Below, piece after piece: positions 26,780-35,893 of a DNA stretch of 64,000 nucleotides. The notes beneath the pieces were generated by a model. That model ran no database searches, was not told where the DNA came from, and saw only the letters and a list, made by a program, of their open reading frames with translations. This DNA comes from Mycolicibacterium chubuense (GTDB lineage Bacteria > Actinomycetota > Actinomycetes > Mycobacteriales > Mycobacteriaceae). The position numbers and the translations under genes were made by a program. Numbering within the stretch: the first letter of the stretch is position 1; each line of letters begins with the position of its first letter. The stretch covers positions 1-64,000 of the forward strand of contig NZ_JYNX01000066.1 in the NCBI RefSeq assembly GCF_001044255.1, given 5' to 3'.

Positions 26780-29413
26780 CTACCGTCCTCGCCGCGCCGT
26801 TGGCGGACGTTTCCGGCGGGGGAACAGCGCCGCGAGTTCCTCACGGCTGGTGGTTCCGGTCTTCGCCATCGCACGGTAGATGTGGCTTTCGACGGTGCGC
26901 GGCGACAGCGTGAGCCGGTCGGCAACGGCGCGATTACTCAGGCCTTCGCCGATCAGCATCGCGATCTCGATTTCGCGTTCGGTCAGCGGCACTTTCTCAC
27001 TGCTCTGCCGCAGCGCGACCGTGCGGACACCGCCGCACGCGTCGGCCAAGGCGTCTGCCCGCGCCGAATAGGCCAGCGCCGAGCCCTTCCGGTCGTGGCG
27101 CCGGTACGCACGGGCTGCGTGCGCCGCCGCATCGACCGCGCCGACCCGATCGCCCATCTGCTCGAATTCGTCAGCGAGAACCGCCAATTCCGCGGCGTCA
27201 TCGGCGTGGGCCGCCGAGGCGAACCGGGTGGCCAGTCCGACGCGGGGGCCCTCGACCACGGAAGCCAACTCCCCCAGCCGCTGCGCGGCCGTGCGGTCGC
27301 CGAACTGCGTGGCGATCTGCAGCACCATCACCTCTTCGGCGAATCTGCCGGCTTCCCGGCACCGGACCGCGGTCGCCTGGAGGGCACAGATCGCTTCGCT
27401 GACCGCCCCCTGGCCCGCGGAGATCCATGCCTCGGCCAGGCTGCGCTCGTAGTCGAGCAACCGGAATTCGCGCCGGTTCTCCGCCAGCGGGGCGAGGACG
27501 GCGAGGGCGTCGTCGGTCAGGCCGCGGATCGCCAGCGCGGTCGCATACGGGATCCGGTACCGGTAGCCCCACCCGATGGGGTGCGGACCGGACAGCCCCT
27601 CGACCGCCTGCTCGAGGAGTCGGCACGCCGTCTCGAGGTCACCGGCCCCGAGTGCGGCCCGGCCGGCCACGGCTGCACCGAGCAGGGGGGCGACGCCGGG
27701 CAGGCTGGCCGCCTGGCGCCGCATCCGGTCAGCCACATCCCGCGCTTCGCTGACCTGGCCGGCGTACAGCAGCGCGCTCACGTGCGCGTCGGCGATGTTG
27801 AAGATCATGTGGGGCGCGTCCAGGGAGCGGGCCGCGACCTCGTACCCGGCCTCGGCGACGGCCACCGCGTCCGAGGTGTGGCCCGCATCCGCGGCGATAT
27901 GGGTCAGAGCCCACGCCAATTCCGCGCCGACCACCGGGATGTCGCGCAGCGCGAGGTGCTCAGCCGTCAGCAGGGCCTCTGCCGGACGATCCATCGCAAA
28001 CCAGTAGACCGTCAGGAAACCATCGACGTAGGTGCGCGCTTCCGGCGCCGTGACGTCGGACGCGGCATCGATGATCTGCTTGGCTCGTACCGGATCGGCC
28101 AGGGCCCACAGCATGTTGCTCGCGCGCAGGAACGCGAGCCGGGCCCGGTCCCGATCGGGCAGCCCCGCGGTCTCGATGCCGGCCAGCACCGCGTCGGCGT
28201 CCCCACCGTGGCCCAGCCACGAAAGTGCATGCCCTCGCACGAGTTTCGGCTCCGGCCCGGTGCCCGCACGCTCGGCCGCCGCAGCGATCCGGTCGGCCAG
28301 CGGCAGATCGCCCAGCCACACCGCTCCGTGAGCGGCCCTGATCAGCAGCCCCGTATCCGCCGCTCTGTCCGAGTCCAGTTCGAGCGTCGCGCGCCGGACG
28401 ACCACGCGTACGTCGTCGCATTCTGGTACGGCGGCCAGTTCGGCCGCAACCAGTCCACGCAGCCGCCGCAACCTGCTCTGCGGCGCACGCCGTCGCCGCA
28501 CCTGGCCGTACAGCGGGTGCGCGACCCGCGCCTCGACGGCGCCGCCCGCGGGTTCGAGCGTCACCAAGCCGCGACACTCGGCCTCCTCGATGGCGGCCAT
28601 GTCGGTGATCCGGGCCAGCACAGGCAGATCGAGAGGCTCGCCGACGGAGAGCACGTCGACCACGTCGCCTACCTGCTCGGGCAGCGCGCCGATCCGGGAT
28701 TCGATCAGGTCGGCCAGACCCGGCGGCACCGCCGGGTCGCCCGACCACCGCCAGCACCCGTTCTCGAGCACCAGGCCACCGTCGGCGACCGACTGCTCCA
28801 CGATGTGCTGCAGATAGAACACGTTGCCCCGGGTCAGCTCCCACAACTGACGGGCGGTCACGGCGTCGACGCGCCCGTCCAGAGCGGCGGCCACCAACGC
28901 CGCCGTGTCCTGGGCACTCATCGGCGCGAGCTCGAGCCGATCGAAGTCCCCGGCCTTGAGAACCTCCTGGACCGCCGTCGGGATGGCGTCCCCCGCGCGG
29001 ACGGTGATCACGACTTTCGCGAGCCGCTGCTGCACGATCTGGTGCACCACGAAGGTCGACAGATCGTCGAACAGGTCGATGTCGTCGATGCCGATCACGA
29101 CCGGCGCGGGTGGACTCGGCGCGGTCAGGGCGTCCAGCACCCCGCGCAACAACGCGACCGTGTCACCGACCCCCGACGGCGCCCACGCGGTGAACGCACC
29201 CAGCGGGATCGCCTGCGCAGAGGACGTGCCGGCCGTCCAGCGCGTCTGCCAGCCACGGTCGGCGGCGCGCGCCAGCGCCTCCCGGACCAGGCGACTCTTG
29301 CCGACCCCGGTCGGCCCGCAGACGAGCACACCCGACCCACTCGACGCCGACAGTGCGGCCTCGATCGATGCCATCTCCCCCGACCGCCCGATCAGCGGCC
29401 ATGCCAATCGCAC
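26780..29413 (-). CDS. Large ATP-binding LuxR-family regulator (LAL type)
   Basis: The 877-residue protein has an N-terminal AAA/NACHT-like ATPase with Walker A GPTGVGKSRLVREAL near residue 35 and Walker B VVIGIDDIDLFDD, a long middle of TPR-like helices rich in Ala, and a C-terminal LuxR HTH (LTEREIEIAMLIGEGLSNRAVADRL). Such LAL/MalT-type proteins are ATP-dependent activators. TACGCT ends 6 nt before the GTG, consistent with a leaderless start. Targets are not evident; neighbours are the SRPBCC gene and the divergent CDF exporter. Confidence 0.92.
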   Translation of the reverse strand: MRLAWPLIGRSGEMASIEAALSASSGSGVLVCGPTGVGKSRLVREALARAADRGWQTRWTAGTSSAQAIPLGAFTAWAPSGVGDTVALLRGVLDALTAPSPPAPVVIGIDDIDLFDDLSTFVVHQIVQQRLAKVVITVRAGDAIPTAVQEVLKAGDFDRLELAPMSAQDTAALVAAALDGRVDAVTARQLWELTRGNVFYLQHIVEQSVADGGLVLENGCWRWSGDPAVPPGLADLIESRIGALPEQVGDVVDVLSVGEPLDLPVLARITDMAAIEEAECRGLVTLEPAGGAVEARVAHPLYGQVRRRRAPQSRLRRLRGLVAAELAAVPECDDVRVVVRRATLELDSDRAADTGLLIRAAHGAVWLGDLPLADRIAAAAERAGTGPEPKLVRGHALSWLGHGGDADAVLAGIETAGLPDRDRARLAFLRASNMLWALADPVRAKQIIDAASDVTAPEARTYVDGFLTVYWFAMDRPAEALLTAEHLALRDIPVVGAELAWALTHIAADAGHTSDAVAVAEAGYEVAARSLDAPHMIFNIADAHVSALLYAGQVSEARDVADRMRRQAASLPGVAPLLGAAVAGRAALGAGDLETACRLLEQAVEGLSGPHPIGWGYRYRIPYATALAIRGLTDDALAVLAPLAENRREFRLLDYERSLAEAWISAGQGAVSEAICALQATAVRCREAGRFAEEVMVLQIATQFGDRTAAQRLGELASVVEGPRVGLATRFASAAHADDAAELAVLADEFEQMGDRVGAVDAAAHAARAYRRHDRKGSALAYSARADALADACGGVRTVALRQSSEKVPLTEREIEIAMLIGEGLSNRAVADRLTLSPRTVESHIYRAMAKTGTTSREELAALFPRRKRPPTARRGR

Positions 29414-29505
29414 ACCGAAAGCGTAGGTGCCCTGCCGACCCGGGTGACCCGAATGCCCACTTCGGTCGGTTTGTACTGGTAGGCGGCGGGGTACGGTTCG
29501 CTGTC

Positions 29506-30477
29506 ATGAACGCTGAGCCCGACGCGACGGCACCTCTCGGTGCCGACAGCGGCGGGGAGAGCACGCGCACGGTGGTCATCGCGCTGATCGCGAATTTCGC
29601 GGTCGCCGTCGCCAAGACCGTCGCGGCGGTGATCTCGGGGTCTGCGTCGATGACCGCCGAGGCCACCCACTCCTGGGCCGACACCGCGAACCAGGGCTTT
29701 CTGATCGTGGCCAACCGTCGCAGCAAGCGGCCTCCCGACACGGAGCGGCCGCTGGGGTACGGCCGCGAGGCCTACGTCTGGTCACTGCTGGCGGCGGTCG
29801 GGCTCTTCGTCGTGGGAGGCACAGTGTCGGTCTGGCACGGCGTCACCGAGATCCTGCACGGCGAGAACGGCCCGGAAAACTACCTTGTGGCCTACATCGT
29901 CCTCGGTGTCGCCTTCGTGCTCGAAGCCTCGTCGCTGCTGCAGGCGTTCCGGCAGTTACGCGGTGAGGCGAGCGAATACGATCGCGAGCTGCTCGACCAC
30001 GTGCTGGACACCTCCGACCCGACCACCCGCGCGGTCTTCGCCGAGGACACCGCTGCCCTGATCGGCATCGTGCTGGCGCTGCTCGGCATCGGACTGCATC
30101 AACTCACCGGTGAGGCGATCTGGGACGCGATCGGTTCCATCCTGGTCGGTCTGCTGCTGGGCGTCGTCGCCGTCATCCTGATCGACCGCAACCGCCGGTT
30201 CCTGGTCGGCGAACCCGCCAGCCCGCGGCTGCGCGAGGCCGCGATCGCCCTGCTCGAGCGGCTGCCGGAGGTGGCCTCGGTGCGCTTCATCCGACTGGTG
30301 TTCGTCGGCCCCAAGCAACTGTTCCTGGTGGCGAGCGTCGACCTGGTGGGCGACGCGGTCGAGTCCCGGATCGCCGACACGCTGCGCGACCTGGAGAACA
30401 GGCTGCAGGCCGAGCCCTACATCGTCGACGCGGTGCTGACGATCGCGGAACCCGACGAGCTGGACCGGCTCTCCTAA
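29506..30477 (+). CDS. Cation diffusion facilitator (CDF) divalent metal exporter
   Basis: A 323-residue membrane protein with about six transmembrane segments in the first 215 residues. The metal-site motif lies in ASMTAEATHSWADTANQ and a second acidic region in FAEDTAALIGIVLALLG. The C-terminal cytosolic domain (ASVRFIRLVFVGPKQLFLVASVDL) is the regulatory fold. CDFs export Zn, Co, Mn or Fe by proton antiport. A TACGGT box ends 8 nt before the ATG at 29506. Its TAA overlaps the TAG of the convergent SRPBCC gene. Confidence 0.9.
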   Translation: MNAEPDATAPLGADSGGESTRTVVIALIANFAVAVAKTVAAVISGSASMTAEATHSWADTANQGFLIVANRRSKRPPDTERPLGYGREAYVWSLLAAVGLFVVGGTVSVWHGVTEILHGENGPENYLVAYIVLGVAFVLEASSLLQAFRQLRGEASEYDRELLDHVLDTSDPTTRAVFAEDTAALIGIVLALLGIGLHQLTGEAIWDAIGSILVGLLLGVVAVILIDRNRRFLVGEPASPRLREAAIALLERLPEVASVRFIRLVFVGPKQLFLVASVDLVGDAVESRIADTLRDLENRLQAEPYIVDAVLTIAEPDELDRLS

Positions 30478-30917
30478 CCGCCCTTGACCACCTTGAGGAC
30501 CTGCTTGCGCAGCCCCTCGGTGGCGGTCTCCACGCCACCCTTGATCGTGCGCTTGATGATGAACCCGGGCAGCGGCACCGACAGGTCGATCGCGATGTCG
30601 AACTTCACCCGCGTCTTGTCGCCCTCGGGGGTGAGCGTGTAGCCCGCGTCCTGGGACTTGAGCTGGTTCGCCGAGATCAGCGTCCACGTGACCGAGTCGT
30701 CCCCCCACGTGTATTCGATGACCTGTTCGTCGGTCAGCCCGGCGGCCTTGACCGTCATCCTGACCTGCTTGGGCCGGCCGTTGTCGTAGCGGTCGAGGAC
30801 CTCGGCCTTCTGGTACTGCGGCGACCAGGTGGGGGTCGCTTCGACGTCGGCGATGACGTCGAGGATCTGTTCCGGCGTTGCTTCGATCACGACCTCGCGC
30901 GAATCCTTGGTTGCCAT
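30474..30917 (-). CDS. SRPBCC (START/polyketide cyclase-like) protein 2
   Basis: The 147-residue protein starts MATKDSREVVIEATPEQILD and shows the helix-grip layout to RTIKGGVETATEGLRKQVL. It is a paralogue of the gene at 26250-26690. TATGGT ends 6 nt before the ATG. The hydrophobic cavity of this fold binds lipids or polyketide-like ligands; none can be named. A much longer frame continues upstream through the UBP gene but without homology. Confidence 0.87.
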   Translation of the reverse strand: MATKDSREVVIEATPEQILDVIADVEATPTWSPQYQKAEVLDRYDNGRPKQVRMTVKAAGLTDEQVIEYTWGDDSVTWTLISANQLKSQDAGYTLTPEGDKTRVKFDIAIDLSVPLPGFIIKRTIKGGVETATEGLRKQVLKVVKGG

Positions 30918-30989
30918 GGCGCGACCATAGAGCACGGCGCCGACTGTTCGGATCGAGATCCCGGGACTGGGCCCGTAGGCTCGTCGTCT

Positions 30990-31343
30990 GTGAGCAGCGA
31001 CGTCAATCCCGAAGTGCCGCCGAGCGGCACCGGTTGCGCCGAATGCGACGCCTGGGGCGGCTGGTGGGTGCACCTGAGACGCTGCGCGGCGTGCGGGCAC
31101 ATCGGCTGTTGTGACGACTCGCCGATGCGGCACGCCTCCGCGCACTGGCGCTCGACGGGGCACCCGATCATCCGCTCCTTCGAGCCGGGCGAGGACTGGT
31201 TCTGGAATTACCAGACCGACGCCTACTACGACGGCCCGGAACTCGCCGCCCCGCAGAGCCGTCCACTCGACGAGACGGTGCCGGGCCCGCGCGGCCGGGT
31301 TCCCGCCGACTGGATGGCGCAACTGCAGGCGCGCGACCGCTGA
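30990..31343 (+). CDS. UBP-type zinc finger protein
   Basis: The 117-residue protein has a ubiquitin-hydrolase-type zinc finger: CAECDAWGGWWVHLRRCAACGHIGCC then MRHASAHWRSTGHP (given in parts: CAEC, CAAC, GCC, HASAHW, HP) at about residues 11-60. In eukaryotes it binds ubiquitin C-termini; the bacterial role is unknown, though in mycobacteria it is widespread beside redox genes. TAGGCT ends 8 nt before the GTG. It is 5 bp from the stop of the convergent FAD gene. Confidence 0.88.
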   Translation: MSSDVNPEVPPSGTGCAECDAWGGWWVHLRRCAACGHIGCCDDSPMRHASAHWRSTGHPIIRSFEPGEDWFWNYQTDAYYDGPELAAPQSRPLDETVPGPRGRVPADWMAQLQARDR

Positions 31344-31348
31344 CACCG

Positions 31349-32908
31349 TCAGCGTCCGGCGAGGACTTCCCGCGCGGCGTTGTAACCCGGGATGAAGGTG
31401 ATGCCCGGGCCGCCGTGACAGCCCGCGCTGGCCAGGTACAGCCCGTCGACCGGAAGCGGTTGATCGACATAGCCTTTCGGCCCGGGCCGGTTGGGGCCCA
31501 TCTGTTCGGGGTGGATCAGACCGTGGCAGTAGTCGCCGCCAGGCGCACCGAACATGGTGCCCATGTGTTTGGGCGTGAAGGTGGTGTGGCGCAGGATCAG
31601 GCTCTCGAAATCCGGTGCCAGACGGGTGATCTTGTCGATCACCCGCCGGCCCATCTCCGTCTTGAGTTCGCCGTAGCTCGCCGTGTCCTCGGTGAGGGGG
31701 AACCACAGCGAGAACGCCGACACCGCGTGCTTGCCCGGCGGCGCGAGGCCCGGGTCGTTGGCCGACGGGATCTGCAGGGCGATCGCGGGATCCGCGGGCA
31801 CGATGCCGCGCGTGGAGTCCTCCCACTGCTGCTGCAGTTCCTCGGGGGTGCTGAAAATGCCGATCGCCGACTGGTATTCCGGGTCGTTGAGCACCTCGTA
31901 CGGTTCGGCGAACGTGGGCGGTCCGTCGAGCGCGAAGTGCATTTGCAGGTAGCTGCCGCGATGGTCGATGCGGGAGAACCGCTCGCGGATGTCGGTCGGC
32001 ACCGCCCCCGGGTCGAGCAGCGTGTTGACGGTGAGATCGGGCGCGACAGCGGAGACGACCACCGGTGCGCGCAGCGTCGATCCGTCCTCCAGTTGCACTC
32101 CGCCGACGCGGCCGTCGCCGACCAGGATCTCGGCCACCCTGGTGCGCAGCCGGACCTCGCCGCCGGCCGCGGTGAACATCCGCAGCAGGTGTTCGGTCAC
32201 CGCGCCCATGCCGCCGCGGAACTTCTTGATCAACGTGGCGTTCTCGTCGGGAACCGCCAGCCCGAAGGCCAGCGCGGCCGCACTGCCCGGGGTCTGCGGC
32301 CCGCGATAGGTGGTGTTGACCGCCAGGAACGCGAGCATGCCACGCAGCGCGCCGTGCTTCTCCCGGTCGGGCAGATGACGGTCGAGCACGTCGCTGACCG
32401 AGCCGAACAACATGTCGCTGATCGCCTGGCGTTCGAATTCGTTGGTGGCACAGGCGAACATCTCGTCGAGCGTCCGGGGCGGCCGCGCGGCGTCGAAGCG
32501 GCCGAGCGCCCGGGTGGGAGCCTGGCACCACGCCATCAGGCCGGCCATGCCGTTGACGGCGTCGGCGCCGTGCACGTCGTTCAGATGGGTGAGCAGCTTG
32601 AGCGGGTCGGTGTAGTAGATCACGGGGTCGTCGCCGACTCCCCGCAACTGCACGCTCATCACATCGAGGTCGACGGTGGGCAGGTCATCCAGGCCGAGCG
32701 CGTCACTGACCACGGCCGAGGTGGGCACCTGCACCGATCCGGCGATCTCGAACCGGAAGCCGTCGAAGAGTTCCACGGTCGAGGCCATGCCACCGGCGTA
32801 GAGCTTGGCGTCCAGGCACACCGTGCGCAGTCCCGCCTGCTGCAGCAGAGCGGCCGTGGTCAGACCGTTGTGTCCAGCCCCGACGACGATCGCATCGAAG
32901 TCCGTCAT
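31349..32908 (-). CDS. FAD-dependent oxidoreductase, phytoene desaturase/PYROXD2-like
   Basis: A 519-residue flavoprotein. The N-terminal FAD fold is AIVVGAGHNGLTTAALLQQAG; a second motif IDHRGSYLQMHFALDGPP and the C-terminal GLYLASAGCHGGPGITFIPG fit carotenoid-dehydrogenase-like oxidoreductases. True carotenoid synthesis is doubtful as no crtB or crtE is nearby. It is preceded by a 24-bp palindrome and, 55 bp upstream, by a TetR gene on the same strand, which is the likely regulator. Confidence 0.9.
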   Translation of the reverse strand: MTDFDAIVVGAGHNGLTTAALLQQAGLRTVCLDAKLYAGGMASTVELFDGFRFEIAGSVQVPTSAVVSDALGLDDLPTVDLDVMSVQLRGVGDDPVIYYTDPLKLLTHLNDVHGADAVNGMAGLMAWCQAPTRALGRFDAARPPRTLDEMFACATNEFERQAISDMLFGSVSDVLDRHLPDREKHGALRGMLAFLAVNTTYRGPQTPGSAAALAFGLAVPDENATLIKKFRGGMGAVTEHLLRMFTAAGGEVRLRTRVAEILVGDGRVGGVQLEDGSTLRAPVVVSAVAPDLTVNTLLDPGAVPTDIRERFSRIDHRGSYLQMHFALDGPPTFAEPYEVLNDPEYQSAIGIFSTPEELQQQWEDSTRGIVPADPAIALQIPSANDPGLAPPGKHAVSAFSLWFPLTEDTASYGELKTEMGRRVIDKITRLAPDFESLILRHTTFTPKHMGTMFGAPGGDYCHGLIHPEQMGPNRPGPKGYVDQPLPVDGLYLASAGCHGGPGITFIPGYNAAREVLAGR

Positions 32909-32933
32909 CGGCTGAGGCTGACACGGCCTCCGA

Positions 32934-32957
32934 TGTTTTGTCAATATTGACGAAACA
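32934..32957. promoter_or_regulatory. TetR-type operator palindrome before the FAD oxidoreductase
   Basis: Arms TGTTTTGTCAAT and ATTGACGAAACA form a 24-bp palindrome mismatched at a single pair. It lies in the 55-bp gap between the TetR gene and the FAD gene, so it covers the latter's promoter or leader. Confidence 0.8.
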
Positions 32958-32963
32958 GGTGCC

Positions 32964-33566
32964 CTACTCGGCGGCGATACCCGTCTCGAGCAGCGCAAGC
33001 GCGTGCCGACACAGCCGGTCCAGCTCGGGTAACGAGCGGTCCTCCCCGAGCATCCACACCTCCATCGCGCCGAACACCGCCGCCGCGATGCACCGCGCGG
33101 TCACGGTGATCCGCATCCGCTCGTCCGTACCGGGAGCCGGCGGGTCGGTCCCGGCCATGTGCTCCTCCACCGCCTCGGCGAAATCGGCCTCCACCTGCCT
33201 GATGTGCCGCACGATGCGGCCGGGGTCCAGCTCCTGCGCCCGCATCGCGGCGATCTTGGTGACGGCGGAGTCGTCGTACGGCGAGGCCATGATCGCCGAC
33301 TGCACGGACTCGATGATCGACTCGTCCGGCGAGCGCGACGACAGGGCAGCCCGGAACCAGTGCAGTCCGGCGTCGTAGTCGGCGAACAGCAGGTCGTGCT
33401 TGGAGGCGAAGTGACGGTAGAAGGTGCGCAACGACACCCCGGCATCGGCGGCGATCTGTTCGGCCGACGTCTCCTCGACGCCCTGCGCGAGGAACCGGAC
33501 CGCGGCCGCCTGCCGGAGGGCTTCCCGGGTGCGCTCGCTACGCGCCGTCTGGGCAGGCCGGACCAT
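32964..33566 (-). CDS. TetR-family transcriptional regulator
   Basis: The 200-residue protein has an N-terminal HTH in EETSAEQIAADAGVSLRTFYRHFASK and a helical ligand domain. TACTTT ends 6 nt before the ATG at 33566, favouring it over an upstream GTG (33584). Upstream and same-strand to the FAD oxidoreductase with a 24-bp palindrome between them, so it most likely represses that gene. Divergent from the metallo-beta-lactamase gene, 149 bp away. Ligand unknown. Confidence 0.9.
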   Translation of the reverse strand: MVRPAQTARSERTREALRQAAAVRFLAQGVEETSAEQIAADAGVSLRTFYRHFASKHDLLFADYDAGLHWFRAALSSRSPDESIIESVQSAIMASPYDDSAVTKIAAMRAQELDPGRIVRHIRQVEADFAEAVEEHMAGTDPPAPGTDERMRITVTARCIAAAVFGAMEVWMLGEDRSLPELDRLCRHALALLETGIAAE

Positions 33567-33715
33567 GTGCGTAAAGTACCGCACCCCCCGGACGCGGCGG
33601 CGCGGGCGAATCCGGCCCGGCCCGGCGACGTCGCCATTCGCGGATGGCCGGAACGGGTTAGGGTCACTGCGACGGGTGGGGTCACCCGAATCGCTGACGA
33701 CCGGGGGGACGGGGC

Positions 33716-34507
33716 GTGAAGGTTCACCATCTCAATTGCGGGACGATGCGCCCCTGGGGCGCGGGCACCCTGGTCTGTCATGTGCTGCTCGTGGAGGCCG
33801 CCGACGGTCTGGTGCTCGTCGACACCGGCTTCGGCACGCAGGACTGCCGGCGTCCCGCACGCTTCGGCCGGTTCCGGCGGTACTTCTTCCGGCCGTCGTT
33901 CGATGCGGCCGAGGCCGCAGTCACCCAGATCGAGGCGCTCGGGTACCACCGAGACGACGTCCGGCACATCATCACCACCCACTTCGACGCCGACCACATC
34001 GGCGGGCTGGCCGACTTCCCCGACGCACAGGTGCACGTCACCGCCCCCGAGGTGCGCGCCGCGATGGGCTCGCGCTCGGTGCCCGACCGCATCCGGTTCC
34101 GGGCCGATCAGTGGGCGCACGGCCCCCACATCGTCGAGCACGACATCGCCGGGGAGCCGTGGCGAGGCTTCGCGGCCGCCAAGGAACTCTCCGGCATCGG
34201 CCCCGGCTTCGTGCTGCTGTCACTGCCGGGCCACACCCTCGGCCACGCGTGCGTCGCCGTCGACGCCGGACACCGCTGGATCATGCACGCCGGCGACGCG
34301 TTCTTCCAGTGCGGCACTCTCGACGAGAACCCGCGGGTGCCCGCGCTCACCGCGTTCGAGAAGGCGGTGGCGGTGGATCGGAAAAAAGTGGAAGACAACC
34401 ACTCTCGCCTGGTCGAGCTGTACCGGCGAGGCGATCCGGACATGATGATCGTCTGTGCGCACGACCCGGAGTTGTTCGAACAGGCCAGGGCCACCGCAAC
34501 GGCCTGA
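33716..34507 (+). CDS. Metallo-beta-lactamase-fold hydrolase (lactonase-like)
   Basis: The 263-residue protein has the metal motif [10 protein letters not shown] near residue 82, further ligands in GHTLGHA and HAGDAFF, and a final His in VCAHDPE. The start, [11 protein letters not shown], and size resemble the AHL-lactonase (AttM/AiiA-like) subgroup. The starting codon is GTG. The family opens lactones or hydrolyses other esters using two metal ions. No quorum-sensing partner is visible. Convergent with a TetR gene. Confidence 0.87.
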   Translation: MKVHHLNCGTMRPWGAGTLVCHVLLVEAADGLVLVDTGFGTQDCRRPARFGRFRRYFFRPSFDAAEAAVTQIEALGYHRDDVRHIITTHFDADHIGGLADFPDAQVHVTAPEVRAAMGSRSVPDRIRFRADQWAHGPHIVEHDIAGEPWRGFAAAKELSGIGPGFVLLSLPGHTLGHACVAVDAGHRWIMHAGDAFFQCGTLDENPRVPALTAFEKAVAVDRKKVEDNHSRLVELYRRGDPDMMIVCAHDPELFEQARATATA

Positions 34508-34516
34508 CCGGGCGGA

Positions 34517-35086
34517 TCACTGCCAGCGGCCGACCAGCGCGATCGACGCGTCGACCGCCTCATCGGTGACATCACTCATACGGCCACCCTCCTCGACGGT
34601 GAAGGCGGTCAGTTCGCGCAGACCGCCGAGCAACATGATGATGCGCCGTCTCGACACGGGACCGATTCCCGCCGAACGGAATTCGTCGGTGTCACCCAGC
34701 GCGCCGACCATCTCGATGAAGTGCTCCATGGCGTCGCGCTGCAGACCGCGGGCGGCGGCACCGAGGGCCGGCACGTCGCGAATCCAGCTCAGCATCAACG
34801 CCGATCGCGCCTCGGCCGAGGAGATCCACGCCTCGATGGCCTGCCGCACCTGCTTCTGCCACGGCGCCCCGGGATCGACCGCCTCGTAGATCTGCTGGAT
34901 CTGGTCGGCGTTCGCTTCCGACAGCAGCGCGACGAAACACTCATCGCGGCTGGCGAAGTGCTCGTAGAACGTGCGCCGCGACGTTCTCGCCCGACGCACG
35001 ATGTCGGCGACCGTCGTCTTGGCGTAGCCGTCTTCGGCGATCGACGCCTCCAGGGCGTCGAGCAGCCGCTGGCGGAAGTCGCTCAT
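34517..35086 (-). CDS. TetR-family transcriptional regulator
   Basis: A 189-residue regulator with the HTH KTTVADIVRRARTSRRTFYEHFASRDECF at about residues 20-48. Its ATG lies one nt after the stop of the chorismate mutase gene, so it is co-transcribed with it and perhaps with the tRNA operon before that. Targets unknown. Confidence 0.9.
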   Translation of the reverse strand: MSDFRQRLLDALEASIAEDGYAKTTVADIVRRARTSRRTFYEHFASRDECFVALLSEANADQIQQIYEAVDPGAPWQKQVRQAIEAWISSAEARSALMLSWIRDVPALGAAARGLQRDAMEHFIEMVGALGDTDEFRSAGIGPVSRRRIIMLLGGLRELTAFTVEEGGRMSDVTDEAVDASIALVGRWQ

Positions 35087-35087
35087 G

Positions 35088-35663
35088 TCAGCGGCAGTAG
35101 TTGCGTGTGGCGAGATCCACGGCCTGTCGGTACAGCGGATCCAGCCCGCGGGCGGTCGCCACCTCCGACTTGGCGGCGTCGAGTTCCGCCACGCACTGCG
35201 GTGCGTGCAGCTTGCCCCACTCCTCGGCCATCAGCGTGACCATCTCGCGGTTGAGCGCGTCGATGATGTCCCGCGACGACCCGAGGTCGGGGGTGTCGGC
35301 CGGAGCGGCAGCGGGATCGAGCGTCCACTGCGCCAGCCGGCTGTACTCGATCCCGACCGTCGCATCGATCTGGTCCCGGAAGGCGGTCGTCACATAGTTC
35401 GGATCGATCTGGAACTCCCGCGCCTGGCCGGCGACGGAGTCCAGCACCTGTTGCTCACGCACCGGATCGACGATCGGCCCGCCGGTGTGGAACTTGTTGG
35501 CCGCGACGGACTCGGCCACCTCGAGCCGGCGCACGGCCGCGTCGACGAGGTCGGTCAGAGAGTGGGTGGGCTGCGCCGAAGCGACCGAAGCGAGGGGAGC
35601 CATCGGGACCAGAGCCATCGCCACACCGACGGCGACCGGGGCGAGTACGCAACGGATGTTCAT
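35088..35663 (-). CDS. Secreted chorismate mutase, AroQ-gamma type (Rv1885c-like)
   Basis: A 191-residue protein with a signal peptide of about 30 residues (cut near VASAQ/PTH). The mature part has the AroQ-gamma active-site pattern: Arg of VRRLEVAE, Lys of ANKFHTG, Arg of DPVREQQ and Thr/Glu of DATVGIEYSR. Cys residues in APQCVAE and NYCR may form the known disulfide. It converts chorismate to prephenate outside the cytoplasm. The ATG shares its A with the 3'-terminal A of the encoded tRNA-Phe CCA end. It is followed after one nt by a TetR gene. Confidence 0.88.
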   Translation of the reverse strand: MNIRCVLAPVAVGVAMALVPMAPLASVASAQPTHSLTDLVDAAVRRLEVAESVAANKFHTGGPIVDPVREQQVLDSVAGQAREFQIDPNYVTTAFRDQIDATVGIEYSRLAQWTLDPAAAPADTPDLGSSRDIIDALNREMVTLMAEEWGKLHAPQCVAELDAAKSEVATARGLDPLYRQAVDLATRNYCR

Positions 35664-35739
35664 GGTGGCCAGGGCCGGGATCGAACCGGCGACCTTCCGC
35701 TTTTCAGGCGGACGCTCGTACCAACTGAGCTACCTGGCC
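35663..35739 (-). tRNA. tRNA-Phe (GAA)
   Basis: A 77-nt tRNA with encoded CCA. The 5' end is GGCCAGGTAGCTCAG; the anticodon loop reads CTGAAAA, giving GAA; the T arm is GCCGGTTCGATCCCGGC. Its terminal A is the first base of the chorismate mutase ATG. Third of three co-oriented tRNAs. Confidence 0.95.
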
Positions 35740-35779
35740 GGACGGCACCGATCACTCGTTCCCAAGTGCCTCGCCGTGA

Positions 35780-35856
35780 TGGCGACCCTGACGGGACTCG
35801 AACCCGCGACCTCCGCCGTGACAGGGCGGCGCGCTAACCAACTGCGCCACAGGGCC
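35780..35856 (-). tRNA. tRNA-Asp (GTC)
   Basis: A 77-nt tRNA with encoded CCA. Acceptor GGCCCTG pairs with CAGGGTC, the anticodon loop reads CTGTCAC (GTC) and the T arm is GCGGGTTCGAGTCCCGT. It is 40 nt upstream of tRNA-Phe. Confidence 0.95.
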
Positions 35857-35893
35857 TTACTGTGCGACTCCCCACCGACCTGGTCGCCGCGTG

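Noticed and set aside
26882-29482. Long open frame (about 866 codons) antisense to the LuxR regulator
   Set aside because: It mirrors a high-GC coding gene with strong motifs on the other strand; its own translation is Arg/Gly/Pro-rich with no family motif.
30918-32531. Upstream extension of the second SRPBCC frame through the UBP and FAD genes
   Set aside because: No homology outside the last 147 codons, and a leaderless promoter fits the ATG at 30917.
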